Assembly (NCBI GenBank): GCA_030537135.1
Contig: JAUNOP010000015.1
Coordinates: 1-38,598, forward strand
Source: Eubacteriales bacterium
GTDB lineage: Bacteria; Bacillota; Clostridia; Lachnospirales; Lachnospiraceae
DNA length: 38,598 nucleotides
Direction: 5' to 3'
The translations under genes and the position numbers were made by a program. Below are positions 15,290-24,128 of the stretch, piece after piece (within the stretch, counting starts at the first letter, position 1; every line of letters starts with the position of its first letter). The notes beneath the pieces were generated by a model. It was not told the DNA's origin. It was given only the letters and a program-made list of their open reading frames with translations, and made no database searches.

Positions 15290-15925
15290 TTATTTTGCCA
15301 TACTTTCAAAAATTTCAATTGCATTCACAATGGCTCTGACGCTGCCCTCGATTCCAAATTTGCTACTGTCTATGCTCAGAGAATATCCGGCGGCCTCTCC
15401 CCATTTTTTATTGGTATAATAATTATAATATCCTGAACGGCTCTTATCTGTCTTCAGAATCATATCCTTGGCCTCAGAGGACTTCTTGTGATATTTTTGG
15501 GAAATGCGCTTGATTCTCCAGTCAAGATCTGCATGAATAAACACGCTGAAGCAATTTGGATAATCGGAAAGAGCATAGTCTGCGCACCGTCCAACCATTA
15601 CGCATGGTCCCTGTCCTGCCAGCTTCTTGATTGCATCAAACTGCGCCAGAAATACCTTGTGATTCATTGGCATATTGTTAAAAGAGCTTGTAGAATAACC
15701 AAAAGAATAGGTATCCATTACCAGTGAATAAAGGAAGCTGTTTACCGGCTTTTCATCGTGATTTTCAAACAGCTCCTTGCAAATTCCGCTGTCATTGGCA
15801 GCATGCTCGAGCAATTCCTTGTCATAGCACTTTATGCCGAAATACTTTGCAACGTCCTGACCGATCTGCCTTCCGGCGCTTCCATATTGTCTTCCAATGG
15901 TAATTACTGCGTTTGTCTTACTCAT
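15290..15925 (-). CDS. Cytidylate kinase-like family protein
   Basis: The 211-residue protein begins with an atypical P-loop region, ITIGRQYGSAGRQIG, and continues with GPCVMVGRCADYAL and a DLDWRIKRI segment, as in the AAA_26 cytidylate kinase-like family widespread in Clostridia. It is distinct from true CMP kinase (cmk), and its substrate is unproven. Two start codons lie just upstream (GTG 15934, ATG 15931), but GGGAGA is best spaced for ATG 15925. The gene is monocistronic with its own promoter and terminator. Confidence 0.85.
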   Translation of the reverse strand: MSKTNAVITIGRQYGSAGRQIGQDVAKYFGIKCYDKELLEHAANDSGICKELFENHDEKPVNSFLYSLVMDTYSFGYSTSSFNNMPMNHKVFLAQFDAIKKLAGQGPCVMVGRCADYALSDYPNCFSVFIHADLDWRIKRISQKYHKKSSEAKDMILKTDKSRSGYYNYYTNKKWGEAAGYSLSIDSSKFGIEGSVRAIVNAIEIFESMAK

Positions 15926-16031
15926 ATACATCACTCTCCCATTTTATAATCAGATCTACCTTTCGCTGTATGAATGGTAATTGCCTGTGTTCATCGCCTG
16001 TCTCATAAAGCAGACGGATATGCTTTCTTAC

Positions 16032-16060
16032 ATTATACCGTAAAAATAGAATTTTGGCCA
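16032..16060 (-). promoter_or_regulatory. Promoter of the cytidylate-kinase-like gene
   Basis: On the minus strand TGGCCA (16055-16060) and perfect TATAAT (16032-16037) are 17 bases apart. The site begins only 2 bases after the rluD-family stop codon and gives a leader of about 100 bases. Confidence 0.65.
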
Positions 16061-16062
16061 TG

Positions 16063-16977
16063 TTATTTTCGTAACTTTTCCAAAAAATTAACAAAGTATT
16101 GTGGAATGGGAGCTGTAAATTCCATATATTTGCCAGTGCGCGGATGTATAAAGCCCAAGGTCATCGCATGGAGCGCCTGTCCCTGGAGCTGATAAGGATT
16201 TTTCTGCGAGCCATAGACAGTATCGCCAAGAAGAGGATGTCCGATACTTGCCATGTGGACGCGGATCTGATGGGTTCGGCCGGTCTCCAGCTGGCACTCA
16301 ATATAGGTGCAGCAGCCAAAGCGCTCCAGAACACGATAATGCGTAATTGCTTCCTTTCCATTTTTATCATTGACTGCCATTCTCTTGCGGTCTGTGGGAT
16401 GACGTCCAATGGGAGCCTTTACCGTGCCTTGGTCTTCTTTAAGATTTCCCTGGACAAGAGCCCGGTATCTTCTGGTGATAGAGTGTTCCTTGAGCTGCTC
16501 TGCCATAGCTCTGTGAATCACGTCGGATTTGCAGACAACAAGAGCGCCGGTGGTATCCTTGTCAATCCGATGAACAATTCCCGGTCTCAGAACGCCATTG
16601 ATGCTGGATAAATTTCCTCTGCAGTGATATAACACTGCATTTACCAGTGTGCCGCTATAATGACCAGAAGCAGGATGAACAACCATATCCTTTGGTTTAT
16701 TTACCACCAGAAGGTCCTCATCCTCATACAAAATATCAAGGGGAATATTCTCAGGCAGGATATCTACTTCCTGCGCGTCTGGAATTTCCAGACTGAGGAC
16801 GTCGCCTGACTGTACCTTATAATTAGGCTTGACACTCTCCCCCTGCGCTTTTACTTTTCCTTCCTTCAGGAGCTTTTGAAGATAAGACCGGGAAAGCTCT
16901 GCATTTTTCAGGGCAAGGTACTTATCTATCCGGATTCCCTTATCTTCAGGCTCCACCTGAAATATCAGGTTCTCCAT
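16063..16977 (-). CDS. RluA/RluD-family pseudouridine synthase
   Basis: The 304-residue protein has an S4 RNA-binding domain (about 15-60) and the RluA catalytic domain with the nucleophile D139 in HRIDKDTTGALVV. These enzymes convert specific uridines in 23S rRNA to pseudouridine. The layout fits RluD (YlyB in Bacillus), which also follows lspA there, but the exact target is not proven by sequence. It begins 3 bases after the lspA stop. No hairpin terminator follows; the next promoter starts at once. Confidence 0.93.
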   Translation of the reverse strand: MENLIFQVEPEDKGIRIDKYLALKNAELSRSYLQKLLKEGKVKAQGESVKPNYKVQSGDVLSLEIPDAQEVDILPENIPLDILYEDEDLLVVNKPKDMVVHPASGHYSGTLVNAVLYHCRGNLSSINGVLRPGIVHRIDKDTTGALVVCKSDVIHRAMAEQLKEHSITRRYRALVQGNLKEDQGTVKAPIGRHPTDRKRMAVNDKNGKEAITHYRVLERFGCCTYIECQLETGRTHQIRVHMASIGHPLLGDTVYGSQKNPYQLQGQALHAMTLGFIHPRTGKYMEFTAPIPQYFVNFLEKLRK

Positions 16978-16980
16978 AAA

Positions 16981-17511
16981 TCAGCTTCGCCTCTTTTTCT
17001 TTAAAAACAAAAATTCAAAATTTTCATCTGGATAATAAAAGAAAACCAGCAAACAAATGCTTAAGATACTAAGTACTACATAGATATCCGCCACATTGAA
17101 CACAGGAAAATCAATCAGAGAAAAATACAGAAAATCCACCACATATCCCCTGAAAAGTCTGTCCAATGTGTTGCCGATACCCCCGGCGGCAAGTACTGCC
17201 GCTGCCAGATGAAGGGGCAGATAATTGCCTGTGTGAGGCATACGAATAAACAGATACACAACCGTTCCAAGAAGAAGCACTGAGAAAAGAAGAAAAATCC
17301 ATAACTGATTCTGAAGAATTCCAAAAGCAGCGCCTCTATTTTCCAGATAGCTCAGACGAAAAACTCCCTGAATCACAGAAATATCCTCTCTTCCCCGAAG
17401 CCTCTTAGCTGCCCAGAGCTTAGATGCCTGGTCAAGCAATGTCAGAAGCAATATCAGCCCTGAAATAAGGAGATAAAAGCATGGTGCAGGTATTTTCTTA
17501 TTTTTTCTCAT
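16981..17511 (-). CDS. lspA: Lipoprotein signal peptidase (signal peptidase II)
   Basis: The 176-residue membrane protein has four hydrophobic segments and the two catalytic aspartates: D117 in GNTLDRLF and D142 in FNVADIYV. NRGAAFG is the conserved loop. It cleaves prolipoprotein signal peptides in the cell membrane. The start overlaps the aroB stop (ATGA), implying coupled translation. The C-terminus has a basic tail, KKKRRS. Confidence 0.96.
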   Translation of the reverse strand: MRKNKKIPAPCFYLLISGLILLLTLLDQASKLWAAKRLRGREDISVIQGVFRLSYLENRGAAFGILQNQLWIFLLFSVLLLGTVVYLFIRMPHTGNYLPLHLAAAVLAAGGIGNTLDRLFRGYVVDFLYFSLIDFPVFNVADIYVVLSILSICLLVFFYYPDENFEFLFLKKKRRS

Positions 17512-18602
17512 AGAAGCTCCTTAATTCCCAAGAGAAGCTCTTCATCAGAAACTGTTTTATCAATAAACGTTTTTCCGATTCCATCCATAAGAATAAATTT
17601 GATATGACCGTTTTCCATTTTCTTATCCTTTTTAGTAGCTGCAAGCACCTGGGCTGCCGAAAGACCATCCACCTTGCAGGGGAGCCCAAAGCTCTTATTC
17701 AGCGAGCAGATTTTCTGGAATTCCTCTTCTTTGAGAAGACCTCTGTTTTGCGAAATTCTGGCAGCTGCCACAGTACCTGCTGCCACACACTGCCCATGCA
17801 GAAGGGAAAAATCCTTGAGCTTTTCCACGGCATGTCCAACTGTGTGTCCGAGATTCAGAAGAGCCCTCTCGCCCTGCTCCTTAGGGTCTCGCTCTACAAT
17901 AGCTCTCTTAATGCAGCAGCACCGGAAAATCATCTCTGAAAGTGTATGAATGTCGCGACTCTGAATGAAATTCTGATTTTCCTCCAGCCATTTATACAAT
18001 TCCCTATCGCAAATAAGAGCGGACTTCAGGACCTCTCCCATTCCACAGGAAAATTCTTCTGCTGGAAGAGTATTCAGTGTGTCCAGGTTCATATATACCA
18101 GACGAGGCTGGTGGAAGGCTCCGACCATATTCTTATATTTCAGGAAATCCACACCTGTTTTTCCTCCAATACTGCTGTCCACCTGGGCAAGCAGGGTTGT
18201 GGGTACTTGAATGAAATCGATCCCTCTTAGATAGGTAGCCGATGCATATCCTGTCATATCCCCGACAACGCCTCCGCCAAGAGCCACCAAAACGCTTTTT
18301 CTGTCAAAGCCCTGAATAATTAAATGCTCATACAAATTCTGAATGACAGCCAGATTTTTATTGCTCTCTCCTGCCGGAAAGACAAAAGTACTCACCTCAG
18401 GGCAAAGCTCTGAAAGAACTCTTCTCAATTCCTTTTCATAGAGAGGGGCAACCCGGCTGTCTGTGACAATACATACTTTTTTTCCTGCGAGTCCTGCCTC
18501 CTGCATGGCTTTAGAAATGCCGTCAAAGCCCTGTCTTAAGTGAATCTGATATGAGAATCCATTTTCTTCTTTTCTTTCTACCAGTAATTTTCTTTCTGTC
18601 AT
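17508..18602 (-). CDS. aroB: 3-dehydroquinate synthase
   Basis: The 364-residue enzyme catalyses the second step of the shikimate pathway, using NAD and a divalent metal. Conserved segments are GGGVVGDMTGYASATYLRG, PTTLLAQVDSSIGGKTG and the metal site LGHTVGHAVE. The start is uncertain: ATG 18602 lies just after the ylmH stop, and an in-frame ATG at 18611 overlaps ylmH; neither has a strong ribosome binding site, so reinitiation is likely. It stands between a division/translation gene and lspA with no other shikimate genes nearby. Confidence 0.94.
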   Translation of the reverse strand: MTERKLLVERKEENGFSYQIHLRQGFDGISKAMQEAGLAGKKVCIVTDSRVAPLYEKELRRVLSELCPEVSTFVFPAGESNKNLAVIQNLYEHLIIQGFDRKSVLVALGGGVVGDMTGYASATYLRGIDFIQVPTTLLAQVDSSIGGKTGVDFLKYKNMVGAFHQPRLVYMNLDTLNTLPAEEFSCGMGEVLKSALICDRELYKWLEENQNFIQSRDIHTLSEMIFRCCCIKRAIVERDPKEQGERALLNLGHTVGHAVEKLKDFSLLHGQCVAAGTVAAARISQNRGLLKEEEFQKICSLNKSFGLPCKVDGLSAAQVLAATKKDKKMENGHIKFILMDGIGKTFIDKTVSDEELLLGIKELL

Positions 18603-18603
18603 C

Positions 18604-19356
18604 TTACACATAACGATACAGCTTCACACTGTACTTTCCTTTCTTAGTCTGATTTACAATGCCTCCGTAACAGAAGCGTCCCTTTCCTCGCACGGAAACA
18701 ATGTCTCCTTCCTTTAGGGAATGGCCATTAGAGACAATCTGCCTTCCATTTACATATACATTTCCGCTTTCAATAAGACCTGTCATGCTGCTCCTGGATT
18801 GTCTGAAGGCCAGAGCAATCATAGCGTCCAGACGGACAGAGGAACAGGTGCCTGTCATCTCTTCAAGCCTTGGTTTTGGAAAATCCTCTTTGTCAGCTAC
18901 CAGCTCCAGAGTGACAAAGGTATGCTTCACTCTTGTTAGATTTTCCAGGAAGAAATCCGCCATTCTCTCCAGACAGAAAAACCAGGCTTTTCCATCCTCT
19001 ACCAAAATATCGCCAATGGTAGAGCGTTCTACCCCAAGATTCAGAAGCGCTCCCAGAAAATCTCGATGGTTCAAAGCTTCTGAAAACCGGACAGATTTTG
19101 GCTCAACCTTAATACAAACAATGGGAAATTCCCACTGATAAGAAAGAGCATCAGGATGAAAGGCCACCAACTGACGCTCTGCATGCTCATATCCGCCAAA
19201 GGCCTCGGCAATTACTCCAAGCTCTTTGGAATTCAGAGTTTTTATCATATGTAATTCATTCAGATTCAGAAAATCCGTAAAGGTCACGATATCTCTCTGA
19301 TAAGCGACAGATGCCAGCTCCTGGATTCTCTTTCTGAAAAATAATGCATCTTCCAT
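18604..19356 (-). CDS. ylmH: YlmH-type S4-domain RNA-binding protein
   Basis: The 250-residue protein has an N-terminal YlmH RNA-binding region and a C-terminal S4 domain (about 180-240) with RLDAMIALAFRQSRS, VYVNGRQIV and LKEGDIVSVRGKGRF. In Bacillus and Streptococcus, ylmH follows sepF in the division cluster as here. YlmH has recently been linked to rescue of stalled ribosomes. No unusual features are visible. Confidence 0.93.
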   Translation of the reverse strand: MEDALFFRKRIQELASVAYQRDIVTFTDFLNLNELHMIKTLNSKELGVIAEAFGGYEHAERQLVAFHPDALSYQWEFPIVCIKVEPKSVRFSEALNHRDFLGALLNLGVERSTIGDILVEDGKAWFFCLERMADFFLENLTRVKHTFVTLELVADKEDFPKPRLEEMTGTCSSVRLDAMIALAFRQSRSSMTGLIESGNVYVNGRQIVSNGHSLKEGDIVSVRGKGRFCYGGIVNQTKKGKYSVKLYRYV

Positions 19357-19394
19357 AATCTATCTTTCACAATCTGCACTTTAAATTCTATATT

Positions 19395-20093
19395 CTAATA
19401 ATATCCGGCTCTTACAGAAGGAACAGAATTATTAAGAATATTCTGCAAATCTCCTGTGACGCCTACATTAGCAGGTCCAAGAACAAAAATGTAGTCAGAA
19501 ACCTTTGTGAGAGTTCCTCCCAAAGCGAAACCAGCTCCTGATGTAAAGTCAATAATCCTCTGTGCAAGCTCTATATCGATTCCTTCCAGGTTCAGAATGA
19601 CTGTACAGTTATCCATAAGAGTACGTGCAATATCTCTGGTATCTTCCATGGAAACAGGCTTAATTACACATACCTCCATACTGGCAGTACCGGAAGTGGA
19701 TTTTTTCGGACTTCTCATTGGAGTAATCTTGGAAGTCTGGCGCTGATGTCTTGGTATGGAAAGCTTATCTGAGGATGCAGACTTAGAAGCCGAAGCCCTA
19801 GAGGAAGAAACCTTAGAAGATGATTTCCTAGTCAATTCCTCGTCTGGCTCAGAAAGCAAGTCATCGTCATAATCATCGTCCCGTTCTTCTTCTGACTCAT
19901 TCTTCTTACTGCTGAACTTATTGAAAAATTTTTTCTTTGGCTTTTCTTCCAGTTCGCCGTCATCATAACCATCATCATCGTCATCGTCATAATCATCGTC
20001 AAACTCTTCATCGCCATAATAATCATCGTCATCATAATTATCGTCATTTAATCTAATGGCCTTCAAGAGCTTGTCTAATGCAAATACACTCAT
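19395..20093 (-). CDS. sepF: Cell division protein SepF with long acidic linker
   Basis: The 232-residue protein has an N-terminal membrane-binding helix (MSVFALDKLLKAIRL), a very acidic stretch (about 16-52, mostly D, E, Y and G), a basic serine-rich linker, and the C-terminal SepF domain (about 140-225) with NCTVILNLEGID and GFALGGTLTKVSDYIFVLGP. SepF polymerises and anchors FtsZ to the membrane. It is longer than the roughly 150 residues of Bacillus SepF because of the linker. The acidic tract is encoded by GAT/GAC-rich repeated triplets, which could change length by slippage. Confidence 0.95.
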   Translation of the reverse strand: MSVFALDKLLKAIRLNDDNYDDDDYYGDEEFDDDYDDDDDDGYDDGELEEKPKKKFFNKFSSKKNESEEERDDDYDDDLLSEPDEELTRKSSSKVSSSRASASKSASSDKLSIPRHQRQTSKITPMRSPKKSTSGTASMEVCVIKPVSMEDTRDIARTLMDNCTVILNLEGIDIELAQRIIDFTSGAGFALGGTLTKVSDYIFVLGPANVGVTGDLQNILNNSVPSVRAGYY

Positions 20094-20122
20094 TTACCTA
20101 TCTCCATTCTTTTTTTTAAATC

Positions 20123-20818
20123 TTATCTTGTGTAATCACGGGCACCAAAAATACCGGTTCCTACACGAACCATAGTCGCCCCTTCTTCGATGGCAACCTC
20201 ATAATCTCCTGTCATCCCCATGCTGAGAACATTCATAGTAACATTATTAATGTTTTTACCAGCAATGTCAATACTTAATTTCTTGAGAGTGCGGAATATC
20301 TGTCGGTTCTCTTCAGGATTTTCCACATATGGAGCAATTGTCATAAGCCCCTGAATCTGAATATTGGGAAGTACAGAAATCTGCTCTGCAAGAGAGGGGG
20401 TCTCTCTGACAGAAATCCCAAATTTACTTTCCTCCTCTGCCACATTGACTTCAAGTAAGACAGGCACAACCACCTGTTTTTTTCCTGCTTCCTGGCTTAT
20501 GGTTTCTGCAAGTCGGAGAGAATCTACAGAGTGAATCATGGAAACCTTATCCACAATATACTTCACTTTGTTTCTTTGAAGATGCCCGATCATCTGCCAC
20601 TTGATATCTGTGGGAAGCTGTTCATATTTTGCCGTGATTTCCTGAACCTTATTTTCTCCGAATACCCGGATGCCGAGGTCATAGGCTTCCCGGAGCATTT
20701 CTACAGGCTTTGTCTTGCTTACAGCGACCAGCGTCACCTCTTCTCTCCTGCGCCCGCTTCTTTTGCAGGCTTCAAGAATACGCCTTTGAGTATCCTGAAG
20801 ATTTTCTTTTAATACCAT
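20123..20818 (-). CDS. YggS/YlmE-family PLP-binding protein
   Basis: The 231-residue protein is a single alanine-racemase-like barrel with the PLP lysine K35 in VAVSKTKP, then VFGENKVQE, WQMIGHLQRNK and MGMTGDYEVAIEEGATMVRVGTGIFG split over the C-terminal half. The family controls pyridoxal phosphate and amino acid balance and has no known enzymatic reaction. ATG 20818 is chosen because GGAGG is seven bases before it; the ATG at 20824 is too close to that site. Its place before sepF matches ylmE-ylmF in Bacillus. Confidence 0.94.
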   Translation of the reverse strand: MVLKENLQDTQRRILEACKRSGRRREEVTLVAVSKTKPVEMLREAYDLGIRVFGENKVQEITAKYEQLPTDIKWQMIGHLQRNKVKYIVDKVSMIHSVDSLRLAETISQEAGKKQVVVPVLLEVNVAEEESKFGISVRETPSLAEQISVLPNIQIQGLMTIAPYVENPEENRQIFRTLKKLSIDIAGKNINNVTMNVLSMGMTGDYEVAIEEGATMVRVGTGIFGARDYTR

Positions 20819-20838
20819 ATCCATGCCTCCTTAGACAA

Positions 20839-22248
20839 TTAATAAAGAATATCCTCTTCATTTACCTTTGAACTATCCTGAACAATATGGTCATACCGAA
20901 CCAGTCCATATGCAGTATCTTCGTCCACAATTGCAAATTCCTCATTCTGCTCCAATATGCTGATACAGCGGAATACTGCATATCCCTTGTTAATGCAGTA
21001 TACTCCGTCCAGCCTGCGCGTTTCCCCGATTGTATAATGTTCTCCTGAATCAGGCTTAGAGAGAATGTCGCCTGTATCGAAGATCTCCTTGCCTATATAA
21101 TAGTAATATGTGGGCTGCTGTCCTGGTGCAAGCTCTTCTGCCTTTTGGAGCTGCCCGTAAATTGTCACCGGTACAAAGGTGTTGATTTCCTTGCCGTCAT
21201 CTGTAGAGTATTTTAAAAATCCAAACTGACCGCTGTCCTGATCTTCAGCAAGATACTCAGAAGGAATAAGGTAAAAATCCTTTGCAACTATGGAAGACAA
21301 GGGAATCTTGAGACCTGTCTGCGAATTTGTTACCAGCTCTATCTCAAGGAACCGATCCGATGCATAGCGTATCAGTCCTTTATCAAAGGTAAGCCGTCCA
21401 TACTTCTGGTCTTCTATTGTAATCAGCTGAAAATCTCCGCTCTGAGTCATTCCATCCTTGAGAAATTTGACGCGGATGCTGGTTCTGTCCGCAAGCTTAA
21501 CCGCCTGCTTGTCTGTCAAAGGAATGATTAAATCCCACTGCTCATCTGTGATAATCGTGTAAATATCATTTCCAGGATAGACCTGTCCGCTTGTTTTCAA
21601 ATCTGTTTCATGATAGGAGGTTTTGTTAAAATCAGCTGATGTAAGAGTTTCTATTGTCTTTCCCTCGTAACCATCCTTGGAATACAGAATAATTCCGTCT
21701 GATGAAGCTTTGCACAACGTCTGCCCTCCTATTGTCGTCGTAGAGCCGTCATTGGAGTCTGTTCCTGCATATTGGAGGATATTGCCCTCCAGCTCGTATT
21801 TAAAGCCATAGGTTGCATTAAAATTGCTGGAGCTAAAGCTTCCTGAAAAGCTGCTCATCTGATTTCTGATACGATTTAAATCCTCTTTGCTGAGAGTAAT
21901 GTCTGTGTCAGCACTTTGCGTGCTGCTTAACCCATACACGGTTCCATTGGCATTAATCTTGCTTCCCTCCCTGGCATAATAGGAGATATAGCCTCCCAAT
22001 TCAGCTGCAACTGTCCTCTCCTCATGCAGCACCAGACCCGTATAGATTTCATTTCTTGACAAAGGGCCTGATATTACCTGGTAGCTGGTAATATGATCAG
22101 TGGTCTTATACAGCACGGCGCTGAATACCATATAAACAAACAGAAATACAAACATAAACGTACCGATATTCCATGTTACTATTTTCCTAATTGAGCGGAG
22201 AAAGGATGTCCCTGCTCTTTTTTGTTCTTTTTTTGTTTCCTGCGCCAA
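20839..22248 (-). CDS. HlyD-like membrane-anchored protein, first gene of the sepF operon
   Basis: The 469-residue protein has a short basic cytoplasmic N-terminus, one membrane segment (about 29-50) and a long extracellular part. After the membrane segment the region ISGPLSRNEIYTGLVLHEE and later KTSGQVYPGNDIYTI look like the two halves of a biotinyl-lipoyl-like hairpin of HlyD/periplasmic adaptor proteins. The serine-rich region between them replaces the long coiled coil. No ABC or RND transporter gene adjoins it. Function is unknown; the setting beside sepF suggests an envelope or division role. It has its own clear promoter. Confidence 0.75.
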   Translation of the reverse strand: MAQETKKEQKRAGTSFLRSIRKIVTWNIGTFMFVFLFVYMVFSAVLYKTTDHITSYQVISGPLSRNEIYTGLVLHEERTVAAELGGYISYYAREGSKINANGTVYGLSSTQSADTDITLSKEDLNRIRNQMSSFSGSFSSSNFNATYGFKYELEGNILQYAGTDSNDGSTTTIGGQTLCKASSDGIILYSKDGYEGKTIETLTSADFNKTSYHETDLKTSGQVYPGNDIYTIITDEQWDLIIPLTDKQAVKLADRTSIRVKFLKDGMTQSGDFQLITIEDQKYGRLTFDKGLIRYASDRFLEIELVTNSQTGLKIPLSSIVAKDFYLIPSEYLAEDQDSGQFGFLKYSTDDGKEINTFVPVTIYGQLQKAEELAPGQQPTYYYYIGKEIFDTGDILSKPDSGEHYTIGETRRLDGVYCINKGYAVFRCISILEQNEEFAIVDEDTAYGLVRYDHIVQDSSKVNEEDILY

Positions 22249-22290
22249 TGAAAAACTCCTTTATCTATCCATTTTTTTCGTTCACCCCAC

Positions 22291-22319
22291 ATTGTACCAT
22301 TATCTGGTGAGCTTGACAA
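22291..22319 (-). promoter_or_regulatory. Sigma-A promoter of the HlyD-like/sepF operon
   Basis: On the minus strand TTGTCA (22314-22319) and TACAAT (22291-22296) are 17 bases apart, each one base from consensus, 42 bases upstream of the first gene. Confidence 0.75.
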
Positions 22320-22366
22320 GCAAAGAAATGAAAAGTTGCTATTTCCGTTATTATTCGCATAAACGA

Positions 22367-22400
22367 CAAAAAAGGACGGGACAGATTCTTCCGCCCCGTC
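22367..22400 (-). terminator. Rho-independent terminator of the small P-loop gene
   Basis: On the minus strand GACGGG (22395-22400) and CCCGTC (22375-22380) form the stem around a 14-nt loop and are followed by C and six T. Confidence 0.8.
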
Positions 22401-22464
22401 AGCTCTTATGTATTTTCTTCTCTGTCATATACAGAATGACCCTTATATGGAAGGATTCTTCTGC

Positions 22465-22884
22465 TTATAATGCAACAGCTATGCAGTTCTGGAAATCAGC
22501 CGGAATTTCTTCTTTGTCAAGAGAAATGCTGATAATAAAGGTAATCTTAAAGGCTTCTCCGATTTCCTGAATCTTTGCCAGTGCAGGAGTAATATCCATT
22601 CCCTCCAGCTTGGAAACCTTCAAAAAGCTGTCAAGATATACCTCTTCAAGGTCATGATCCTGAGAAAGAATACCGCAGATGAAGCCTACGAATTCATCGC
22701 TGTTATGAATTGGATAATGGGATACATCAATCAGGCGCACCTTGTTGTTGAGTTCGTACATATGCTTTGTACTTTTGTCCAGGTAAACAATACTTCCGTT
22801 TGCTTCCTTAATCGCTCCATTTACTTTGTCCAGCAGTACTTTTGTTTTGCCCTTGCCTTTCTTTCCTACAATCAGTTGAACCAT
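22465..22884 (-). CDS. Small P-loop protein of unknown function
   Basis: The 139-residue protein begins MVQLIVGKKGKGKTKVLLDK, where GKKGKGKT is a Walker A motif. A hydrophobic strand ending in D (LEEVYLDSF) is a candidate Walker B. A later strand-like stretch, FKITFIISISLDKEEIP, completes a minimal nucleotide-binding fold. Similar Clostridia proteins have been labelled 'twitching motility protein PilT', but nothing here shows a pilus role. GGAGGA precedes ATG 22884; an upstream in-frame ATG at 22905 overlaps that site. It is monocistronic, with promoter and terminator, between the sepF operon and the dac-rodA-min block. Confidence 0.8.
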   Translation of the reverse strand: MVQLIVGKKGKGKTKVLLDKVNGAIKEANGSIVYLDKSTKHMYELNNKVRLIDVSHYPIHNSDEFVGFICGILSQDHDLEEVYLDSFLKVSKLEGMDITPALAKIQEIGEAFKITFIISISLDKEEIPADFQNCIAVAL

Positions 22885-22954
22885 GATGTTTTCCTCCTTA
22901 GACACATATTAAATTAATATTAATTTTGAACAAAAATCTTATTTAGTATGTTCA

Positions 22955-22983
22955 ATTATAGTGCATTTCGTCAAAAAATTCAA
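22955..22983 (-). promoter_or_regulatory. Promoter of the small P-loop gene
   Basis: On the minus strand TTGAAT (22978-22983) and perfect TATAAT (22955-22960) are 17 bases apart, in an AT-rich gap without a visible terminator for the upstream carboxypeptidase gene. Confidence 0.65.
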
Positions 22984-23024
22984 TGCCTATTTTGTGAAAA
23001 ATTTAAAAAAATTATTACTCCTAG

Positions 23025-24128
23025 TTACAGCTCATTAATCTTCTCCAGAAGAGACCCCATTTCTTCATAAAGCAGCGTTTTATCATAGGCGCCAAGAACA
23101 ATAGAAATAAAAGGATTTCCATAAGCATTCTGCGTGATAAGCGCCAGACAGCTTCCGGCCTGGTCTGTGGTACCTGTTTTTCCAGCAAGTATTGTAACAT
23201 TTCTCGGAGGCGTTGCCAAGCCATTCAAATAATAATCAGTAGCCTCCAGGTAAATAGAAGCCTCTGTTCCGTCTGCCCTTGGAAATACAACTGTATAAGA
23301 GGAAAGACTGGTAATATCAATGAATTCTGTGTGCTTATATGCCTCCTGAAGCATCAGATAGATATCATAAACCGTTGTATAATGATTGTCCTGATGCAGT
23401 CCGTGAGGATTTCCAAAATGTGTGCCTGTCATACCGAGTTTTCTGGCATACTCGTTCATCAGCTCTACAAAGTGTTCCTGTGTGCCGCCTACATGAGACG
23501 CAATCGCAGCAGCTGCATCATTCCCGGAAAACACCAGAAGACAATGCAGGAGCTGATCCATAGTGAGCTGATCGCCTGCCAGAAAACCGCACACCTGTGA
23601 CCCTTCTTCAAGGGTCACATCCTCCTGTGTGATAGTCACTGTGTCTGTAAGATTTCCATATTGGATAGCTACCAGGGCTGTCATGATTTTGGTAATACTT
23701 GCGGGATAAATCCTCTCATAGATCCCCTTTGCATAGAGTACCTTCTTTGCTGTCAGGTCCATGAGAGCGCCTGTCTGCCCCTCCTCAAGAGTTACCTCTC
23801 CCAAAGCAATATCGCCCCCCTCTGCCACACACAAATCTGCAGCAAATCCAGCGCTGCGGGCAGCAGTTTTGGAAGCAATATCTGAAAATTCTCTTGAGAT
23901 TTGAAACTCCCTTGCACTGGAGGAAGCGCGTTTTTCCTGAATCAGCCACACAGCTCCTCCTCCCGCTCCAATTATAATGAGTATCAGAAGACAAAGAAGC
24001 ACTGTATTGCGTATTTTTTTTCTCTTTTTCCTCTTATTGAGAGCCATCTGGCGAATTCGCGTTCTGTCCTGCTCGCTCAAAGAACGGAAGGCAGATACCT
24101 GCGGCTCCTTTTTTGTATTATCCTTCAT
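23025..24128 (-). CDS. Serine-type D-Ala-D-Ala carboxypeptidase (low-molecular-weight PBP)
   Basis: The 367-residue protein has a basic cytoplasmic N-terminus (KKRKKIR), a membrane segment (about 42-63) and a peptidase S11 domain outside the cell. The active-site triad is S144 and K147 (PASITK), SGN at 201-203 and KTG at 317-319. It trims the terminal D-alanine of peptidoglycan stem peptides. Unlike most DacA proteins it is anchored by its N-terminus, with no C-terminal amphipathic anchor. AGAGGAG precedes ATG 24128, which overlaps the rodA stop (ATGA). Confidence 0.92.
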   Translation of the reverse strand: MKDNTKKEPQVSAFRSLSEQDRTRIRQMALNKRKKRKKIRNTVLLCLLILIIIGAGGGAVWLIQEKRASSSAREFQISREFSDIASKTAARSAGFAADLCVAEGGDIALGEVTLEEGQTGALMDLTAKKVLYAKGIYERIYPASITKIMTALVAIQYGNLTDTVTITQEDVTLEEGSQVCGFLAGDQLTMDQLLHCLLVFSGNDAAAAIASHVGGTQEHFVELMNEYARKLGMTGTHFGNPHGLHQDNHYTTVYDIYLMLQEAYKHTEFIDITSLSSYTVVFPRADGTEASIYLEATDYYLNGLATPPRNVTILAGKTGTTDQAGSCLALITQNAYGNPFISIVLGAYDKTLLYEEMGSLLEKINEL

